From positions 434,001 through 498,000 of the forward strand of contig JAMWFC010000115.1 of NCBI GenBank assembly GCA_027475525.1: a stretch of DNA of 64,000 nucleotides, in the 5' to 3' direction. A model generated the notes under the pieces. The model worked only from the letters and a program-made list of their open reading frames with translations. It did not search any database and was not told where the DNA came from. Shown one piece after another: positions 22,555-35,656 of this stretch (the first letter of the stretch is position 1; every line of letters begins with the position of its first letter). The translations under genes were made by a program, and so were the position numbers. Origin of the DNA: Macrolepiota albuminosa. Lineage: Eukaryota > Basidiomycota > Agaricomycetes > Agaricales > Agaricaceae.

Positions 22555-23614
22555 TCAAGGGGCTTCCTCAGCCGACTCTTCAGTCGAACTTTCTTCGACG
22601 TCAACCTCCTCTGATGCTTCCGCCCTCCAAAAATTCCATTCGACTTCGTTAAGTGTCGGTGGAGCAAGGTATCTATTCGATGTGATATCCTTCTTACTGG
22701 CCACCCAATGGTCGCGGAAAGACTCGTCCTCATACATTATCTCCATACAGCTATCACATTCGCCAGCCCACAGATACGGGTTCTGACCGGGAGTATTCCA
22801 GAGCGGGAATCTTCCTCCGCCAAAGTCAGCGATTGTGATGGAGACAGTATGAAGGTGTTGCAGCTCCCTCAGGACGCGCGCATAGTGTAACTACAAAAAA
22901 TGGTAAATGGTTCAACTTGAAACGGGAGAGGGAATATTCATGACATACTGGCAAGCCTCCACCGCCCGTATAAACCAACTTCTCTGGCCCCGGGGAACTG
23001 AACCTCGTAATACAACAGGTGTGACACAAACCGCACCATATCCTTTGTTGGCGGAGGCGAAGTACATTGAGATTCGGAAAGATGGTATGAATATTGAGGA
23101 AGACATTCGGAGAAGGCCATGGGATGCCGCGTATGTCGAGTTCCTTGATAGTAGGCGAAGCATGTGTGAATGGGAGTCTGTCGGAGGTATTTTTTGAACC
23201 ATAGTGGGGCGTCATGTAAGGTGACAACCAATCAAGTCGAATTTTCCTGATATACTTGAGCTCACTGAGGTCCCATACGGAGGACTTTCGAGTGTTCGGT
23301 TGCACACAGTGAAGTTCTCTGGGATCCTTGGCATCAGCAATTGGGTAACGAAATGGAAGATGTACTGACCTTGTCGCTCCAGAAATTTCCGGAAACATGG
23401 ACTCGAGGTCGACAATATCAAATGGAGTCTTTGCATAGAGAGTTCGAAACCATGCATTGAGTGTCTGGTTTCGATAAGCTTTTGAAGCGAGGGTAAGTGG
23501 TTCAATGGATGCCCAGTTGTGCTTAGTTGAGACGCCTATTTCTTCTGACTTGGTTGAAGAAGAGGACAGAGAAACCAAAATAATCTCATGCAGGATCTCT
23601 GGCGGCAGAGACAT
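22555..23614 (-). CDS. F-box-type protein
   Basis: Two exons, 22949-23614 and 22555-22890, joined by one GT-AG intron; 333 aa. The N-terminus MSLPPEILHEIILVSL is an F-box-like helix, expected to dock to Skp1 in an SCF ubiquitin ligase. The rest is a variable, leucine-containing body (IRKIRLDWLSPYMTPHYG, NLNVLRLRQ) as in the large Agaricomycete F-box families. It ends in an acidic tail rich in Glu and Ser. The in-frame ATG upstream (23653) is possible, but the F-box normally begins at the chosen Met. A decayed relative lies at 45690-46800. The target is unknown. Confidence 0.75.
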
Positions 23615-24033
23615 TGAAGAACGTTGAAAATAACAGATAAGATGGACAAGCAATTAACAACAGCCGCGGATCCGGAACAAGCTTGGAATGCTCGCCAAAA
23701 ATTGACTTGTCGGTCATAAGACGGCAAGCGCATTATGACATTTGTTATGTCAGTCTTCCTCTCACGTACCAAGTATCAAGTTTCTCGTTTAATACTTAGG
23801 TAGCGGGCAAATACCTCGAAAATCATCGATCTCGGGGTCCAAAGAGCCCAAGGGCCGGCCAGTGACAGGCAGGGACAGGCAATGTATTAAATGCGCCCAT
23901 TAAACTTATCCGCTGAAGAACTTTTCCACGTTGTCATCGCTGGGAATCTTCTTTGAGACGCGCTTGTGTTTTGATGGCCCTATCGATCCAATATCCTCCT
24001 CTGTAAACTAATATATAAGATTGATCAACGTGG
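23615..24033. other. Divergent intergenic region (F-box / GT90)
   Basis: About 420 bp between two genes transcribed away from each other; should contain both promoters. No repeat or additional gene. Confidence 0.55.
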
Positions 24034-26155
24034 ATGATACCTCTGTCCAGCTCTTGTAGCGGTTGGTTGACGATGTTCGGACGACTTTCACCACGAGAGC
24101 GGCGGTTCGTCATCGTGCCGCTTGTTTCATTGGTTTTATCCTTCGTCCTTTACTGCCGAGAATCTCTTAATGGCTCAAGGTCCACTAAATCCTTCCCCGT
24201 CATTGTTTCGTCCGCCTCTCATGTGGATCCTCAGCCTGTATGCATCCCTCCGGCTCCGGAAGAAAAGCCAACTTACATCCTCCTTCCTCACACATACCGC
24301 GACGATGGAATTCTCGAAGTAAACCCAGGTGGTGCTCATCCAATATACGAGTTGATTGAGCTCGCAAACGCGCGGTGGAAGTCAAAGCTTACGCGCGCTA
24401 GCAAGACTCTTGACGGTGCAGTTCGGGAGTATGTAAGGCGTTACAAGCGGCGACCTCCGAAAGGGTTTGATAAATGGTACGAGTTATTCAAATTGCCGAA
24501 GGAGGCAAATTGATTAATATTCGATCAAGGTGGCAATATGTGAAGAAAAACAACGTTCAACTACCGGACGAGTACGACCAAATTTACAAAGACATAGAAC
24601 CATTCTGGGGCTACCATCCTCTCGATCTTCAGCAGCTCCAAGATGAACGGGAGCTGCATACCGATACTTTTACTCTGGGTCTGAACGAGACGGACCAGCT
24701 GGAAGTTCTGAGGGTTTCCTTTGCTGAGAGTACGAATCACTGGAACCCTGATGATCTTCTTGTCGGCGCGCGCTCCATCACTGAAATCTTGAAAGACGTC
24801 GAACAAGATCTGCCGCCCTTTCGTGCTGTCATTTCACCACACGACAGCCCGACTTTGATATCAGATTATGAGGTGAAGAAGATGGCTTTGAATGCTGCAA
24901 GAAGCAGTAAATGTGCGTAAAACTCTAAGATTCCGAAAGACCTATACACTAAACTCTTTGTTAGACATGGATATCGACTCTATCGCGATCGGACCACCTC
25001 ACGGTTGGCTGTCTGGCTGTTCACCTACGTCACCTGCTCGCCAAAAAAGCCTAGAAGAGTTCTCGAAGCAGAAGTCTTTCATTTATGATCATCGCAAAAC
25101 CATGGATCCTTGTTTACATCCTCACCTCCTCGAAAATGTCGGAGAATTTCTCAGCCACAAAAGTCCCGGTCCCTCGCATAAAATGATTCCTCAATTTGCC
25201 TACTGTGCTACCCCAATGCACCATGACATACAAATTCCAACTCTAATTTCTTGGGTCGATGATATCCTTCCTCGCTCCGATGACCCCGAGTGGGATCAGA
25301 AACTCGACGAGCGGTTGAATTGGCGGGGAAGTAACACAGGAATGTGGCATGGGCCTAAAACGCCGTGGCAAAAGGCTCAACGCGCTCGGCTTGTCGACTT
25401 GGCGAATGAGCTAAACGGTACAGTCAAAGTCCTTTTATCGTCCTCGACCGATGACATCCGAGTTGGCGAGGGGACCGAGATCTCCAAGGGTAAGATCAAT
25501 CCTTCAATGATGGACGTTGCTTTTTCCGGAAACCCTGTCGGTTGTCATGAGGAGACTTGCCCTAAATTGCGACAGCGTTATGAATGGAGAAAACGTCAGG
25601 GACCTAAAGAGACCGGTCAATTCAAGTATATCCTTGATGTGCGCTGCGTTTATCGGCGCGCGTCCATCCTTAACTGACTGATTGTTTGTATGGTAGGTCG
25701 ATGGAAATGCGTGGTCTAGTCGTTTCAAACGTCTAATCACGTCGAATTCACTCATCTTCAAGGCTACTGTCTACCCAGAATGGTCAGCCGCGTTTATATC
25801 GGGTTGATCAAACGCCGACTGACAAGCATCAAAGGTTCCTTGACCGTATAGAACCCTGGGTACACTACATACCCGTACAAGTGGATTACTCTGATGTATA
25901 CGATGCTTTGGTGTTTTTCAGGGGAGGCCTTTACGGAGAAGGGGCGCATGAAGATTTAGCTCGTGCAATCGCGAGTGAGGGCCGGACATGGAGTCGGACT
26001 TTCTGGAGGAAGGAAGACATTACGGCTTACGTTTACAGGTGCGAATTGACTTAAAACAGCAACGTTTCTGGTACTGATGACTTGCGCGTAGACTTATTTT
26101 GGAGTATGCACGGGTAATGAGTTCCGATAGAGATGCTATGACTTATGATGGTTAG
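24034..26155 (+). CDS. CAP10/GT90-family glycosyltransferase
   Basis: Type II membrane glycosyltransferase of the CAP10 (GT90) family, related to the cryptococcal capsule protein Cap10p and to O-glucosyl/xylosyltransferases; acts in the Golgi lumen. Six exons, 24034-24476, 24530-24912, 24965-25638, 25697-25782, 25835-26038 and 26092-26155, with a consistent phase throughout, give 617 aa (604 if the Met at 24073 is used). A signal anchor [17 protein letters not shown] lies near residue 30. Family motifs: PPKGFDKW joined by splicing to [35 protein letters not shown], then [32 protein letters not shown] and [15 protein letters not shown], the sugar-nucleotide site block. No stop or frameshift. 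It sits between F-box and GMC homologues that recur without it at 45.7-50 kb. Confidence 0.9.
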
Positions 26156-26374
26156 TTAGTTAACATGTACGTATTAGCTTTACTTGTACAATACACAATT
26201 AGACGTAATGAAGAATATACTTTACGATAACTGTGAGTTTGACTTCATCCTAATAGATTTTTCATTCTAAGATAAACAAGATAAATTCCATGAGGTGGAC
26301 CAGGTTCAAGTTACTTGTCATTACAGGCTGCATTTCGACATGGTTTGTAATATACCCGCAAGCTAAAGCCACAA
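26156..26374. other. Short intergenic region, nothing recognised
   Basis: Between the GT90 stop and the edge of the GMC pseudogene. AT-rich, no motif. Confidence 0.5.
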
Positions 26375-28545
26375 GGCATCAGTGCAGTGGGAGTTTGCAA
26401 CTCTCCTTGGTCAGATCAGCCGCGCGCTCAACGATAATGTCCACAGGTGCTTGCGTATGCCCAGCCTTAAAGAAGGGCTGATAAGAGTAAACAGAATGAA
26501 GAAGAGCCAAGACGGAAGAAGCATCGACAATACGCGGCCCCGAAGCCTCCTTGACTTATAGATAAGAATTTACGACTCCATAGCCTGGCATTCTTAGCCG
26601 ACCATGGCAGTAGTCCCGGCCGGATGAGTTTCGGCTCTATTGTTTGGGTGAATATACTTGTCCAAAAAGTTCATTTGTAGTCGCATTTGCTAAACCTCCC
26701 GCTGGCCCGATGACGTAGTCTTTTGAGGGTGGCGCCGCGAGGAACCTTTCAAGCATCCGCGAAAACGCCGAACTCGGAATTCGGCAGGATGGGCGGATCG
26801 GAAATTCAAGGTTATACATACACAGTCCCTCTTGGTCATGGGAGGACTTGAGTAGTGAAAAGGGTAATTTAAACGCATGAGAGGTCGGAGAGACGACAAT
26901 TGTGGCAATACAAGTGTCCTGTGCTCGGCGCCACCGCCAGGACGCAGTTCTATATATGTCGATCGTGATCAAGATCCAGCCACAATGGCGTCGACCGAAG
27001 GAATCGATCATATACAGTGGATGAATTCTGGCCAGATGCTAAACCCATGGTGACCATCAGATATATATGAATCGGACGTGACCACGCAATGTGAGGTCGA
27101 CGTCATATATACACGAGTGGTCCAGACGTATGTCTCTTGTCAGCAATCCCCTCGAAGTTGCGTTGGTGGTTATACTGTTAATGATTCAGATAACATGAAC
27201 ATGGAAAGGAAGTGAAGTAGACGGACTTATTTAATGTGTCCTTTGAATTGCCGAACCTAGAAGTTACTCATTGCAGAGTGGCCAAACAGATCTTTACCCG
27301 TGTCTGGAAGATTGACGATTGTGTTGAACCCCGGAAGCCGTCAGGTCCCCGGCATCTCTTATGCCAGAGTTTAATAGAGTATGAGAAGCTACAACAGATC
27401 CAGGAGAGAGTATTACGACAGCAATACGCGGTTCCGATGAGGTTCGGGTGAGGATCACGGAAGAAGGATGTCAGGGTCAGCCACGCCGTCGCACTTGTTC
27501 TCGTCTGCAAACTCGACCGTGCGGATCAGAAGCTTTGCAAGCTTTGCCGAGGTCACTCGGGTGTTTAGCAGAAAGTGAACATTCGGCTGCTTGATGAAAT
27601 TCAGGGTAAGTAGTATATGGCAGAACTGTTGCGTTTACCATCGTCAATGGTCACCTCGATCCACCTTTTAGAAGAAAAGTTGATTGAGTAAATGAGACAT
27701 GGACCAGAGAGAAACCTCCCCGCTTACCAACTTCTGATATTATGTCTTGGTTGATAGGGAAATCGTCGGGCAGTTTAAAAGTAGTTTGTATGATGTGTGG
27801 GACGCCACTCAGACCGACAGCATTGACCCTGTCAAAACTAGGTCGAATTAACCTGTAGTGTCGTGGACATCGACTGGGGTAGTCCATCTCTCGCTCTGAA
27901 AGGTGGGAAGACATAGAACAAGCCTCGAGAAAGGGCCCCAAGACCAGCCTTCATCACCTGTTACCTTTGTGAATCTGTCGAAATCTTAATATAATTCTCG
28001 ATTAAACATCCCATCTGAACGTGTCCATTAGAAACGATTATAATTGAAAATTCTGAAGATTACTTATCGAGCTGCATCCCCGGAGAATGTTCTCTCGAGG
28101 TAAGGAAATGGTGCGCCCGTCAAAATAGCTCTGTGGAGTGGTAGTAAAGTTCCAATCGTACACAGTGTTTTTCCAATGAAAATGTAAAGTAGGGCACAAT
28201 AGAGTTGGGGACGTGCACGTTACTTATCGAGAAACACATGAGATGAATGAAGCAGAGTAATGCTGATAAAATCTGACGAGGTCCTCTTCCAGTGCCGAGG
28301 ACATTAATATTAGCATCTTCTGTCAACATGTTTGCAATAACATTTCCTGCAGTCCCGTCTGAATAGACACAAAGGAGGAAAGACTTAAACACGACTCCCA
28401 CAAGAACATCAAAAGCTGCTCATCACCAATGACTTTGAAGTTCAATTTGATTGACGCAGGTCTTCGTATTGATCATACATGGAAGCAAGGGACGTTTGAA
28501 CAACTGGACACAGGATGGAAAAGTGTATCCAGAGGGGCAAACGAG
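26375..28545 (-). pseudogene. Decayed GMC oxidoreductase, copy of 47575-49932
   Basis: Minus-strand homologue of the intact GMC oxidase further right. Recognisable blocks, from the gene's 3' end to its 5' end, include a piece matching AGHTQAPVYIIAERAADLI, KDYVIGPAGGLANATT, a PQTTFKLPDDFPINQDIISE-like stretch, and the N-terminal GTAGNVIAN with TEDANINVL. The catalytic HPVGTAAM region is mutated and followed by a stop. Several exons are shortened and frames are broken throughout, so it cannot encode an enzyme. The divergence from 47.6-49.9 kb is far larger than between the two NmrA copies, so this duplication is older. Confidence 0.88.
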
Positions 28546-31270
28546 CTTGTGACAGCTTTTAACGCAAGACAGCCAGCAGGTGATTACGGGTGTGAAATGT
28601 CAGATCACCCAACATAAAGACATTGCGAGGAGATTGAATTTAGAGCGGGTCAAGTTCCTCCACTGGGAGTAGCGCACGGAAGCGTAGCGAAATGTTCACG
28701 GATGAAGCTCTTGAGTACGACAAGTGACACTGAACACAAAACATACGCCATAAGAAAGTAAAGATATACCATCGGTAAACTGTGAGGAATTAGATATCAG
28801 TTTTCATGGATAGTCTCCCTGAGCAACACCCTTGTGATGAGCACGTCACGTGTTGTATGTGCAAGCTGGCCCATAGGTATATAAGCTCCAAGATATAATT
28901 TTTTTTTTCTTTGGACACCATGGTCCATTGAACCTACTCAATATCTTCTCTTCTATTTTCTGCATTTCTAGCCTTTCATCGCTCCGGGCTCCCGTTCAAC
29001 AGCTACCTCTGTTTTCTACCTCGGTTAACCGCTGCTTCCAGCCAACGCGATTCACTTCTGCACCCCAGAAGTGACATCTAACCCTAACTAACCATGGGTA
29101 ATCACGCTTCCAAAACGCGCTTAGAGGATTTTGGCAACTCATCCATGGGCTACAATGAAGTAGCGGCCTTTGTGAACGCGTTAGGTACTGGGCTGGATCA
29201 TGTGTGCATGGACAATATATTTGTTGTACCGCTGGCCAATCTCGGATAGCCTCGCCTACAATGAAGTACCGATGCTTTATCCACATCGCTTCTCCGGAAA
29301 AGTGCTCCAATCCGATTCATGAGTCGGTCCAGTACATACAAGGCCCCGTCTGTGTCATCTCGGGACCCCTGTCCTCTTTTTCATTGCCCTCTCGTCACTT
29401 CCGCACAAAAGCGTACAAGGTGTTTTGCTCCTAGTCGCCCTCGCAAGGTGCTTTGAGCGCATCTTCTCACGCCTTGAACCGGACGACGGCAAATGAGAAT
29501 TACGGAAAGGGATAGGTGACGCCGGAAACGCGCGGGCCCGCATATTATGAGGCGACTCCAGACTGGAGCACCAGAGAAGCGTCGCGGGACTATAGGGGTT
29601 TTTGCCCGGTACAGAGAGGTCACGCTCAGTTTGAATTGGCTATGTCAACAATGTAGTCCCTCAGAGTTCCGCACAAGCCTCCACGAGGCTGTTTTTACTC
29701 CTCAGAGCTACTTCTTGCACATGAATTCCCCAGTGTGGCCGTTAACGTGTTACCGCGGGTTTGATTGCCTTCTCCTTGCTCTTTGTGAGCATTATCAAGC
29801 ATTCGCACAGGAAGCTGGTCGCCTGAGTCATATGACTCTTCCCTGAGTAACTTCCACGCAGGTGGAAGTCTCAAATCCCGGTGCCTTTTTTGTATGATTT
29901 TGAGCGCCGTGGGCTACTATCGGCCTCTCTGATATTCTCTTCGAATGTCGTTCATGAGAGGCCCTAGTCGAAGTCCAGAAGCGTCGGCGAACGCATCAAG
30001 AGATTCATGGCTTCGCGGTGGTTGTATACCGAGGACGAGGACAGGCCCAGGTATTGGCGAACATTAAAGGGGACGAACAAGAAAGCGGAAATTGAAGTTA
30101 GGATTCGTGGTTCGAGTTCCTGGCGAGGCTTTGACACAGCCCACGTCCACCTTCAACTGGCGTTGACCGATATTCAAACTCCATATGGCACCATTTTTTC
30201 GCTTCGATTTTGCCGTTTCCGATGCTCCCGCTTGCTGCCTGCCCCCAACTTTGCGCCCTTCTGTACTGGAAGGCCAACTACAATATTATTCACATGTTAG
30301 TAACTCAGCCTTCACTTTGTGCACTCCGTTGCGATACGACGTGGGAGGATCTCAATTCCTGTGTCATCCCATCGAAGACCTTCTGTTTTCCTGCCTTGTT
30401 ATTCAGAATGAATGGCTAAGACCCGTCTTTCGAGCTTTTGAGGCACTTTGTATCTCGTTCTCCCAAGTGATGGTTTGTACTCCAGGTAACCCCTTGTCGT
30501 ATCAAGGACCCGTTGGACCGACGATCTATGTCCTTGTTTCATTCGCTTCCTTGATTTTGCCTTGGCATATGGGTTGTTTGTCTGGGGCTTCGTCTGCATG
30601 TTGGTTTATCCACTCGTTTTTGAAGTTGTATTTCCCTCGGGAGGCACAACAGAGATTCGTTCTCGAGTTCATTGCGAGACCGGTAAACATGACCGACTGT
30701 GGACTGAGCTCTGGTAGGACATCTCGTGTGTGGAAGCGGGACTTGGTCGGGCTTGACTCGGATATGGTGAGGGCATCGGAAATCGTCCTTGATCGGGGAG
30801 TTACTCGCAGCCATTACCCGTAAAGGGAGACGACTATGAGTTGCAGATATAGTTCAGAGAAGGCGAGCTGTTCCTGTACGCTCTAAGCGAGAGGAAGGAA
30901 ACTTTTGTGTTCATCAGGGAGGGATTGAGGCGAACCTGCATCTATCGACAGTGGACTCGATTGTGCAAGGTGGAAGGAAAAGCGGCCCGTTGTAATGACG
31001 GGACGCGATTACCGCTGGAGCAGAGGCTGGATGAAGACTTGTGTTTTGATATTGTGGCGGGGGAGACCCTTGAGGTCTCGAGAGTATGGCAGACACGTGT
31101 GGGGAACAACTTCGGTTGCGAACCTTTGTCGGGTGTCTAAGCGGTGTGGATGATGTTTATCCTTCAACTGTATTGAGGAGGACTGTGTGTCCGATGACTC
31201 ATGCCGGTCAATTTTTTCCAATTCCTGCGCCTTTCGTGGCGCAAATGTCTCAGCAACGATCTGACAAGGT
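28546..31270. other. 2.7-kb region without a recognisable gene
   Basis: Several open frames (the longest, 30185-30823, is 212 codons) overlap on both strands. None shows a family motif, a plausible intron pattern or a signal peptide. A run of t at about 28898-28912 is the only low-complexity tract. It may be old transposon debris, but I cannot name a family. Confidence 0.4.
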
Positions 31271-31274
31271 GTCG

Positions 31275-31460
31275 TCGTTGCGTCAATCGTGACTCTCTTT
31301 GTCCGTAGATAACTGATAGAAAAATTCTAGGGGGCAGATCAGTCAAAGAGGATCATGGACTGCAAACGTTCAAGCAGTGTATTTTGTCATGAAAGCCAAT
31401 AACATGTTGTATGCATATTTATAGAAAGTTAGATTCAGACCAGCGGATTGCTCGGCGTGT
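31275..31460 (-). pseudogene. 3'-end scrap of a GMC oxidoreductase gene
   Basis: Matches the last coding bases and 3' flank of the GMC gene (compare 47395-47590), including the stretch around gttcaagcagtg and the final cagcgtgt-actgaagg. Only this end is present. It is a third GMC-derived piece in the window, separate from the pseudogene at 26.4-28.5 kb. Confidence 0.75.
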
Positions 31461-31926
31461 TACTGAAGGCCTGAGTTTCAAATGATAAGTACAAACAAAT
31501 CAAACAAGGCAGGCGCCGTTATTTCCTTCGTCTTCTGTTGTTCTGTTGCCAGCCAAGGAATGAGAACTACATTGATTGATCTTCCCTCACTCAGATCTCG
31601 GTTTGACGTCTGTGTGTGTCAGAGGCTGAATTTCTTCGGGGTCCTAATGTCAGGATTCGATTTAGAAAATAAATCAAAAAACCAACATCAAAGTTAAGTT
31701 ACCTATCGAACATTTGTCCTCTTTTATACTAATCTAAGGCGACTAAAATAGTCCGTATTTCCTATGAATAGAGAATAAAATGATAGTCCTTTGAACGAGT
31801 AAAATCACAAGTACTACTAGTAAAAACACGAGTGTCTACGAATGTCTGCGAATATAGGAATAAGTGGGGACGCAAATAGGGAGTTTGTTTTAGGGGAACG
31901 AGCAGGTGCAAATGCAGTCCTAACAC
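31461..31926. other. Intergenic, nothing recognised
   Basis: AT-rich stretch between the GMC scrap and the 3' end of the Crinkler-type gene; no gene or repeat recognised. Confidence 0.5.
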
Positions 31927-34459
31927 CTAAGCGGTCGGCAGTCGAAGGTCGTGTTGGCCTTGCCGTTGTAACAAGAAGTGCTTGTTGTGAAGGTCCCACT
32001 GGATGTACCACAGTTTGTCAAGGTTGATGGAGTCTGCGTGACCCTCGATCCATACCCTCGGCGAAAGCTTCTTCTTTTCTTCGGAGATAGATTTGGTGAT
32101 ATCCTCTTGTTGCACGAAATTGATAATCAGGTAATCAGTGATGGGCATGTCTTTGTATCGTCCGGTTCCTTCAAATCTGGATTCACGTTGCGCCAACTTA
32201 TCACCATTTCGGAGTAGCTCAACTCCAAAATTCTCTGGTAGGAACCAAAAGTCGATTGTGCCAGGCGAACCGAAACAACTACCAACTTCGGGGTCACATT
32301 GCTGACCAGGAGCGAGAAATTTCTTTGTCGAAGAATGGAACTCGTGTTGCAGGGCCGCTTCATGCTCCTTTGTATTTTGTGTAAGATAGTTCAATTGCTG
32401 AAGATGTTCAAGCTTCATATTCTGGAGTATCCGCAGAATCATATCATGCAGGGGCAAGGAACTGAGCTGTCCGGGAGTGTCAGTTTTCCAATGGTCCAGC
32501 AATTGATAATGAATGAATTTCGAGACGAAGAACCATCCACAGATTGTTGGCGTGACAAAGTGATTATCGATCAGCTCCTCGAGAGCAAGCTCATCACTAA
32601 GCCCATCACTTTGTGCCTGCCTTCCCCTGGTGAGCAAACCGTCCGAGCTGAGCAGCATGATTTGCAAGATCTTGCGTGCTTCAGCTTGATATTTGAAATG
32701 TGTCAAGGAGCCCAAGCTTGAAAAGGTTCGGGATGAACGTAATGCAGAAATGCCACATCTTGCGATGAAGAGCAGACAAGCATTTCGCTTCGCGATCGGA
32801 TTTGACAGGTATGGTTCGGCATTGAGGTTGACCTCGGGGTTTGATGCATTAAGATATTGCAGGAGTTCGACTGTAAGTCCCACGTGGCCACCAAGAAGGG
32901 CATTGATGTATTGAGAGGCATACTGATCAATTGGCAAGCCTTTTCTTCTCAGGTTGTAGGTCTCGTACATGGCCTTCAGCTCGTTAGAATCCAGTAATAA
33001 CGTTTGAAAGTCAACTGGATGTATTTCGAACGGTGTTTGTGCCCCTGTGCGAAAGGTTCGAAGAAAAGAAGATTGACCCTCGCCGCAGATGATTACATAA
33101 ACCGGCCAATATTTTGACTGTAAGACCTTGAGAGTCTGCCAGAAGGGGTGGAACCGACCCAACTCGTTCATTTGCTGCACCTCATCGATGACAAGTAGGC
33201 GAGGGCTTGCTTTCGGATCTGTATTCTGCAGATTGAGTAGCCAACGCCATCCATCGCATACCGGTGCTGTTGCATGGCTGATTTACTCCTTGTAGACCAG
33301 CCCGCTGAGTGGTCATGCGCCGGGCATCCTCAACATCCTCAGGGGAGAGACAATAGTATTGGCTATCAGCAAAGAGATACTTGTATCGCGTGGCCAGTTG
33401 TAGCAATGACTGTCTTGCCGGTGCCAGGCGGAGCTTGTATGTAGAGTACGTGGTGAACTGAAAGGGCTTGAAGAATGGAATGATGAGCTTGACTGCGGAA
33501 AATCTCGGGGCAAACGTCTTCTTCAGAGAACGAGGGACATGGGGTGGCAGGTGAGGTTGAGTTACAGATGATACTGTACACGAAACCGTCCTGCAGACTG
33601 TCACTCATTGTGACGGGCGTGCCTTCTGTCCACCTCCACCGGCTTTGTCTGACAGTAAAGCGAGTCAGGTCCGTGTATTCCCTACCAAGGTATTCATATA
33701 GTTTGGCTGCTTTTGTATTAGCCGCGAACGAAAGATCGAGCTCATGATTGAGGCCCACTATGGCCTGATGCGAAATGACGACATGGATCGAAATAGTAGG
33801 TTCGAATCCTGGAGCAGATTGCAAGAATGAGATGAGGAGCCTTAAGAAGATCAAATGTGACTATTACCCTTGGTCAAACCTTTCACCTCCACCATGAAGT
33901 GGAGTCGCCTTGCGCTGACTGGAGACGTGCTCCAGCAGTCAGAAACAGGCCAGGTTTCATCAAGTGGATATGCCTTTCCGTACTCTGCGGTATCTTTCAG
34001 ATCCTGAAAGTGACTGAAGCTTAGCAACCCGGGCTCTGACATCGGAAACTGGTGGGTCTTACCCTGATTGCGCTTATCTCAGTGTCTGGTATACCTTCCT
34101 CCTTCTCTTCTTTGCGGGGGTAATCTTTATCGGATGGAGCATTCTAGTAAATGTAGATGTTAGCATACAGATGGTAATACTTTAGACGGTCTTGTACAGC
34201 CTTACCTCGTCCAATTTGTAGAGCAGCAGCCTACTTGCATCACACTGGATCTCAGAGTTCTCCTCTTCTTCATGTCATTGATGTCGTCAGTGGGAGCAAT
34301 GCGTACATTGAAAGTCTCGTCCTGCCCGACTATTATCCCTTTTAACTTGTACATGTCGTTGCTCTTCGCTTGGGATATGGTGCGCGGGTGCTGCTGTGGG
34401 GTTCGGATGTGCCTCGGTGAGAGAGTCGGCTCAGAGGTGAAATTTAGCTGTGATGTCAT
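31927..34459 (-). pseudogene. Crinkler-type (CRN/RHS-like) P-loop ATPase, apparently frameshifted
   Basis: The N-terminus (from ATG at 34459) has the ubiquitin-like Crinkler header, MYKLKGIIVGQDETFNVRIA then PTDDINDMKK. One base out of frame follows its usual continuation, EENSEIQCDASRLLLYKLDE. After two introns come the linker region (RRLHFMVEVKG) and a P-loop domain: Walker A QAPPGTGKT near 33405, Walker B LLVIDEVQQM near 33190, and a long C-terminal helical part to the TAG/TAA region at 31927. Within Walker A the frame breaks again: SLLQLATRYKYLFADS is found one base off, consistent with a single extra g near 33402. Crinkler-type proteins pair this header with an NTPase and often a nuclease-like tail; they are known as secreted effectors in oomycetes and as expanded families in fungi. 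As read here the gene is a pseudogene, unless the two one-base breaks are sequence errors. Confidence 0.75.
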
Positions 34460-34470
34460 CTAATTGCTCC

Positions 34471-35089
34471 TATATGAGACATACAAGTTATGACCGAATG
34501 GATGACGTTGGCCGTAGTCACTCTCTTCTCTCGACAACGACTTCATCAAGCATGATTTCAATCACCTTCACCAAACGCGCTCAGAAACACCTTACGCCTC
34601 AGATCATGGACAGAATTCATTGTGCATTTGCATCAAAAGAAAATATCGTTCTCAATGCTTTGGCTGATTTGAAACCAGATAGTTTCAGGGTCAGTATGTG
34701 AGTATCCCCACGTATACTGTCTGTCACCTCACTATGTTAAATTCCTTCATCTGGTCCCCACGATCTTGATCTTTCGGAAGGACATCCGTACTGGCCCGTC
34801 GACGTCCTAGTAAAGGACAATTACGACATTGATAGACCTGTGGCATGCCTTCATCTTTATCAACACAATTATACATTTAGTTCGAGGATGCAGCCTCGCA
34901 CCCGAGCTGTAGATGTAAGCATCGATCCCTACAATGAGACGGGGATACTGACTTACTTTGCCTTAGGCTTACAATCTACAGGTGGATGTAGTAAATGCAC
35001 AGCAACGTTATGACCGTGCTCTTGAAAGATTAGCAGAAGCAGAGCGGATCGTGCAACAATCGTGGGAGGACTATATCAGTGGAAATTAG
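34471..35089 (+). CDS. Small unknown spliced gene (low confidence)
   Basis: Plus-strand exons can be read at about 34471-34712, 34741-34917 and 34967-35089. The middle part reads SEGHPYWPVDVLVKDNYDID and RMQPRTRAVD, with a good donor at 34918 (GTAAGC). The last exon is a charged amphipathic helix (AQQRYDRALERLAEAERIVQ) ending in TAG at 35087-35089. The first intron has a good GTGAGT donor but I find no AG acceptor in the right phase, so the join is unsolved or broken. No family recognised. Its 5' end overlaps the start of the Crinkler-type gene head to head. Confidence 0.35.
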
Positions 35090-35645
35090 AATTAGAGCTA
35101 GCAACTAAGTAAACTAGTCTAGATTGACTTTATGTGATTTAGTGAAGACGGTATCTAAAGATGTCCACCTCAATGAACTTTCGATGTGGTTCTTGACTCT
35201 TCAAGTGATATATGTATTGAGTCATTTACAAGCCACAGTAACTCTTATTTCCTCCAATGAGCTTCTGACGTCGTAAAAAGAGAACAAGGAGGAAATTTTA
35301 ATACCGGGTCCAAATGGGGAGAGCTCGGTAGAGCCGGTCCCGTGTTTATTGCTCGTATACCAGTGACAGTATGCGGCTATTCGCCTATAACGTTGAAAAC
35401 GAATGAGTGAAACGATGAAGGTGGTTGTCACTGGCATACAGTACTCATCGACCGGTCTGATCGACAACTGTAATCGAGGTTAGTAGTCACTAAGCAATGT
35501 GCTCGGGTGACTTTACCTCAGTTAGTCTCGGCATTATGTCTGCGTGTGCATGGACAGCTCGGAGACCATAATGAGTCGTTGCTTTAGCAACAATATTAGT
35601 GCACTAGCACCAGTTTGTGTGAGGAAACAGACCTAGGAAGAATAG

Positions 35646-35656
35646 CTACCAATCTA
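35646..35656 (-). CDS. Last codons of the tyrosine recombinase, separated by copia 2
   Basis: Beyond the copia insertion the recombinase frame finishes as ID-W-stop (TAG at 35646-35648). The target duplication ATCTA occurs on both sides (35652-35656 and 41087-41091). The insertion therefore removes only the last residue or two. Confidence 0.8.

Noticed and set aside
30185..30823. 212-codon frame in the gene-poor 28.5-31.3 kb region
   Set aside because: Low-complexity hydrophobic/Cys-rich translation with no motif or conserved pattern; overlapping frames on both strands are similarly open.
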